From Acidimicrobiia bacterium (GTDB lineage Bacteria > Actinomycetota > Acidimicrobiia > IMCC26256 > JAENVU01): a stretch of DNA of 6,813 bases. The position numbers were made by a program, and so were the translations under genes. The stretch spans positions 1 through 6,813 of the forward strand of contig JADGON010000126.1 of assembly GCA_017882945.1 (NCBI GenBank). Direction: 5' to 3'. The notes beneath the pieces are model-generated. The model did no database searches. It was not told the origin of the DNA and saw only the letters and a list, made by a program, of their open reading frames with translations. Positions 5,548-6,813 of the stretch are shown here, piece by piece (position 1 is the first letter of the stretch; the number at the start of each line of letters is the position of its first letter).

Positions 5548-6012
5548 GTGCCTACGGCCCGGCGGAGCGAACCATTGCCTCGAGGGTTGCGCGAGACGGT
5601 GCTGACCCGGCTGCGACGGGCGAACCAGCGGCTCACGAGCAACCGCGAGGCGCTGCTCGAAGTCCTCGCGCGCTCCGGCACCGGTCCCCTCACGATCCCC
5701 GAGATCCTGGCGGTCCGGCCGGACCTCGCAGTGAGCAGCGTCTACCGCAACCTGGTCGTGCTCGAGCAGGCCGACGTCGTCCACCGGGTCGTCGCGCAGG
5801 GCGGCTTCGCGCACTACGAGCTGGTCGAAGAGCTCACGGAGCACCACCACCACGTCGTGTGCTCGAACTGCGGAGCAGTCGAAGACGTTCCCGCCACGGC
5901 GACGATCGAGCGGTCCGTGCGCGAGGCCGCGCGCCAGATCGCGCGACGGACCGGGTTCAAGACCCAGCGACACCGACTCGACCTGTTCGGCCTCTGCCAA
6001 CGCTGCGCCTGA
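5548..6012 (+). CDS. zur: Fur-family metal-dependent repressor, probably Zur
   Basis: The 154-residue product has the usual Fur-family length and layout. A winged helix (about 20-85) contains the recognition helix AVSSVYRNLVVLE (61-73). A dimerisation and metal domain follows, with HYELVEELTEHHHHVVCSNC (89-108). C105/C108 and C150/C153 (CSNC, CQRC) form the structural zinc site. E91 and the His cluster 99-102 are likely sensory ligands. The Cys often found just before the His cluster in actinobacterial Zur/FurB is not present, so metal choice rests mainly on the neighbouring zinc-permease gene; a Fur or other specificity remains possible. GTG 5548 was preferred because a TANNNT box lies 6 nt before it. 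GTG 5530 would add six residues but lacks a ribosome binding site. The gene converges on the permease gene with a 22-bp gap; a weak stem there (CCCGG 6029-6033 with CCGGG 6042-6046) covers both stop regions. Confidence 0.85.
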   Translation: MPTARRSEPLPRGLRETVLTRLRRANQRLTSNREALLEVLARSGTGPLTIPEILAVRPDLAVSSVYRNLVVLEQADVVHRVVAQGGFAHYELVEELTEHHHHVVCSNCGAVEDVPATATIERSVREAARQIARRTGFKTQRHRLDLFGLCQRCA

Positions 6013-6034
6013 ACCTCAGACACCCGTTCCCGGA

Positions 6035-6813
6035 CTAGTGGCCGGGGCCGGCCAGGAGGTTGGCGATGTTGGCGCGGCGCAGGCCGGTCATGCCGGCGGT
6101 GATCGCGAACACCGCGCCGGCGACGAGCACGATCGCGCCACCGGGAGCCAGGGCCCAGAGCCGGGCGGCGGCCAGGCCGACGATCACCGAGAAGATGCCC
6201 ACGCACACCGCGACGGCGACCGTGGAGCGGAACGAGCGCGCCAGCAACCGGCCCGACGCGACCGGCAGGACCATGAGCGCGGCGACGAGGAGTGTGCCGA
6301 CGACCTGGGTCGCGGCGACGATCGTGATGGCCGCGAGCAGGACCAACAGCCCGTTGAGGAGGTTTACGGGCAAGCCCGACACGCGCGCCGCCTCTTCGTC
6401 GACGACGATCGCGAACATCGCACGGCCGGTGACTGCGACGCTCACCACGATGACGGCACCCAGCCCGACCACGAGCCACACGTCGTTCGGGGTCACCGTG
6501 AGGATCGATCCGAACAGATACGGCAGCACGTTGACGCTGCGACCCTCCGCGGTGGCACGGCTCGCGATCACCGCACCCGCCGCGATGCCCCCGTAGAAGA
6601 ACAGCGCGAGCACCAGGTCCCCGGAGGCCTTGCCGCGCACCCGGAGGTACTCGAGCGCGAGCGCGCCCACCGCGGTGACGATGAGCGCCGCCCACAACGG
6701 TGAGAACGCGAGGAGCAGGCCGACCGCCACTCCGGCGAAGGCGAGATGGCCCAGGCCGTCGCCCAGCAGCGAGAGCTGCTTCTCGACGAGGAACGCGCCG
6801 ATGAGTGGGGCGC
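6035..6813 (-). CDS. znuB: ABC-3 family zinc/manganese permease, ZnuB-like (5' end beyond window)
   Basis: The frame runs off the right edge. 258 residues are visible, beginning APLIGAFLVEKQLSLLGDGL, the hallmark segment of ZnuB/MntB/TroC-type membrane subunits, so only some 10-30 residues are missing. Hydrophobic segments follow through the sequence, with near-continuous runs such as LLNGLLVLLAAITIVAATQV and TLLVAALMVLPVASG. The short loop VDEEAARVSGLPV matches the place where the permease contacts its ATPase. Two copies should form the membrane channel that imports zinc (or manganese) delivered by a binding protein and driven by a ZnuC-type ATPase. The GTG at 6730 is internal and not the start. 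The convergent Fur-family repressor supports zinc. The remaining transporter genes are expected to the right of the window on the same strand. Confidence 0.85.
   Translation of the reverse strand, partial: APLIGAFLVEKQLSLLGDGLGHLAFAGVAVGLLLAFSPLWAALIVTAVGALALEYLRVRGKASGDLVLALFFYGGIAAGAVIASRATAEGRSVNVLPYLFGSILTVTPNDVWLVVGLGAVIVVSVAVTGRAMFAIVVDEEAARVSGLPVNLLNGLLVLLAAITIVAATQVVGTLLVAALMVLPVASGRLLARSFRSTVAVAVCVGIFSVIVGLAAARLWALAPGGAIVLVAGAVFAITAGMTGLRRANIANLLAGPGH

Noticed and set aside
1..6813. tRNA, rRNA, CRISPR array, insertion sequence or attachment site
   Set aside because: No cloverleaf, repeat-spacer pattern, transposase-like frame or terminal inverted repeats were found on reading both strands.

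Overview
The window is about two-thirds G+C. Its long coding stretches use G or C in the third codon position, and two of its genes appear to be leaderless. With a Fur-family repressor carrying an HHHH-VVC-CxxC signature, this points to a high-GC actinobacterium, perhaps a lineage outside the well-studied genera (Acidimicrobiia or Thermoleophilia would fit). The taxon is inference only.

Left part (1-3206, + strand): a leader with competing inverted repeats precedes a large secreted-protein gene. The gene encodes a signal peptide, a proline-rich linker, an FN3 domain, a gluzincin-type HELVH metalloprotease-like domain and three bacterial Ig-like repeats. It is cut by a single in-frame TGA at 1389-1391. 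Both halves (189-1391 and 1404-3206) are in the same frame and the homology-like sequence runs straight across the stop, so the ancestral product was one protein of about 1005 residues. This is the most striking observation in the window.

Middle part (3210-4604, - strand): a secreted or lipid-anchored beta-propeller protein related to PQQ-dependent sugar/sorbosone dehydrogenases ends 3 bp from the metalloprotease gene, in convergent orientation. Upstream of it, on the same strand, is a 70-residue secreted protein with a low-complexity Ser/Thr/Ala/Pro body and a conserved-looking HAANCPNM tail. Two strong hairpins lie between them, one with nearly perfect 20-bp arms; neither has a T-tract. The promoter region of the small gene holds a nested direct-repeat array (AACCGTCC, GCGTAAG, GCGTAAG, AACCGTCC).

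Right part (4770-6813): an orphan ParA/MinD-type ATPase and a Fur-family repressor (probably Zur) lie in tandem on the + strand. Each has a TANNNT box exactly 6 nt before its start codon, the pattern of leaderless transcripts. Converging on the repressor is the 3' part of a zinc/manganese ABC permease gene (znuB-like, cut by the window edge). The repressor and permease are likely one zinc-homeostasis locus whose remaining genes (ATPase, binding protein) lie beyond the right edge. No RNA genes, insertion sequences or CRISPR arrays were seen.
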